NCBI GenBank assembly: GCA_964580435.1
Contig: CAZOKP010000010.1
Span: 1-51,566 of the forward strand
DNA: 51,566 nt
Direction of reading: 5' to 3'
Source: CAZKEW01 sp964580435
Lineage (GTDB): Bacteria; Acidobacteriota; Aminicenantia; Aminicenantales; UBA8522
The position numbers and the translations under genes are program-made. Every line of letters starts with the position of its first letter. The first letter of the stretch is position 1. Below are positions 50,806 through 51,566 of this stretch, piece by piece. The notes under the pieces were generated by a model. The model did not search any database. It had not been told where the DNA came from and worked only from the letters and a program-made list of their open reading frames with translations.

Positions 50806-51566
50806 TTGAAAGCTCTCAAATTGATGCTATTGTTGATCGGGTTATGCATCTGTTTGGCCTTGACCGGATGTCAGGGTGACAAAACGGAAACGGGAACAGA
50901 AAAGGTCACGCCCAAAATCGCCATTATGGCCCGGCCGTTTCATCTCAAAAATGTCAGGCTGCTCGACGGGCCTTTCAAGGGGGCGCAAGAGCGCGACCGG
51001 ACATATCTCCATGAGCTAGAATCGGACCGGCTGCTCCATAATTTCCGGGTGAACGCAGGCCTCCCTTCCACGGCTCCGCCCCTGGGCGGATGGGAAGAAC
51101 CGAAGTGCGAGCTCCGCGGTCATTTTGTTGGCCACTTTCTCTCGGCCTGCGCCCTCATGTATGCGGCGACAGGCGATGAGGAGCTACGAACCAAAGCCAG
51201 CGACATGGTTGCTGAGCTTGCCAAATGCCAGAAAGCCCTCGGGAAAAGCGGCTATCTCAGCGCTTACCCCGAGGAATTCATCGACCGCGTTATCGCGGGG
51301 AAGAGAGCCTGGGCGCCGTGGTACACGCTCCACAAGATCATGGCCGGCCTGCTCGATATGTACACGTATTGTGGTAACAAACAGGCCCTGGATATTCTCG
51401 AAAAGATGGCCGCTTGGGCCAAGATGAGGACCGATAAGCTCGATGATGAAGCGATGCAGCGAATGCTGCGGACAGAGTTCGGCGGCATGAATGACGTGCT
51501 CGCTAACCTCTATGCTGTTACGGGAAATCCCGACCACCTGGCGTTAGCGCGGCGTTTTGACCACCA
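50806..51566 (+). CDS. GH127-type beta-L-arabinofuranosidase, lipoprotein (partial, runs off the window)
   Basis: The first 253 codons are present and the frame stays open to the window end. The start is TTG 50806 with AAGGAGGG upstream. The N-terminus LLLIGLCICLALTGCQG is a lipoprotein signal with lipobox LTGC. The mature part matches GH127 (formerly DUF1680): HLKNVRLLDGPFKGAQERDR, HFVGHFLSACALMYAATGDE, APWYTLHKIMAGLLDMY and TEFGGMNDVLANLYAVTGNP. The catalytic zinc-binding Glu and Cys residues lie beyond the window. The family removes beta-L-arabinofuranose from plant glycoproteins and arabinan. It follows the BNR gene by nine bases, so both are probably in one LacI-controlled operon. Confidence 0.88.
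   Translation, partial: MKALKLMLLLIGLCICLALTGCQGDKTETGTEKVTPKIAIMARPFHLKNVRLLDGPFKGAQERDRTYLHELESDRLLHNFRVNAGLPSTAPPLGGWEEPKCELRGHFVGHFLSACALMYAATGDEELRTKASDMVAELAKCQKALGKSGYLSAYPEEFIDRVIAGKRAWAPWYTLHKIMAGLLDMYTYCGNKQALDILEKMAAWAKMRTDKLDDEAMQRMLRTEFGGMNDVLANLYAVTGNPDHLALARRFDH

Noticed and set aside
1..51566. CRISPR array
   Set aside because: No regularly spaced direct repeats were seen on either strand, and no cas gene motifs.

Overview
The window reads as a metagenome-assembled scaffold from an anaerobic, saccharolytic or proteolytic Gram-negative bacterium, most like Candidatus Aminicenantes or a relative near Acidobacteriota. This placement is inferred from gene content: GWxTD-TPR, DUF5107-TPR, kinase-TPR, Oar-like TonB receptor, BNR-repeat protein, WbqC and UroD-like genes. 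No marker-gene tree could be run. Five runs of exactly 100 N mark scaffold joins. Two of them (in pdxJ and in a DUF6599 gene) are flanked by identical 55-bp copies and are failed contig overlaps; collapsing them restores intact genes.

Layout. 1-7.8 kb: minus-strand housekeeping operon ftsH-folP-cdaA-cdaR-glmM-pdxJ-M20 hydrolase (folate, c-di-AMP, cell-wall amino sugar, vitamin B6). 7.8-12.4 kb: large secreted DUF5107/TPR protein, DUF1579 protein and small outer-membrane barrel. 12.5-18.8 kb: tightly coupled plus-strand operon of sodium:solute symporter, UroD-type Zn methyltransferase-like protein, CBM9-like protein, DUF6599 protein and Tat-exported DUF362 protein; its substrate is unknown. 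18.9 kb: tRNA-Ala(GGC). About 19.0-24.7 kb: AT-richer, sparsely coding accessory island with a replication-type HTH protein, hairpins, a small four-cysteine protein, a lone restriction-type nuclease domain, a broken two-TM protein, three related small HTH proteins and a HEPN protein. The HTH-HTH-HEPN operon is the best candidate here for an undescribed (defence or toxin-antitoxin-like) system.

24.8-37.5 kb: ECF sigma factor with membrane partner genes, small membrane protein, methyltransferase, KhpA, zinc-ribbon Ser/Thr kinase with TPRs, second ECF sigma factor, M28 peptidase with an odd upstream leader, phosphoesterase remnant, secreted Cys protein and solitary HicB-like antitoxin. 37.6-43.3 kb: zinc alcohol dehydrogenase, WbqC, lipoprotein aldose epimerase, methyltransferase and GWxTD-TPR protein.

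43.5-51.6 kb: a carbohydrate-use locus. A TonB-dependent receptor and a LacI regulator are divergent, each with a sigma70-type promoter followed at once by a TTAACG/CGTTAA operator. LacI probably starts at a rare ATT codon. Downstream lie a BNR-repeat secreted protein and a GH127-type beta-L-arabinofuranosidase that runs off the end. The arrangement suggests LacI controls outer-membrane uptake and extracytoplasmic breakdown of an arabinose-containing glycan.
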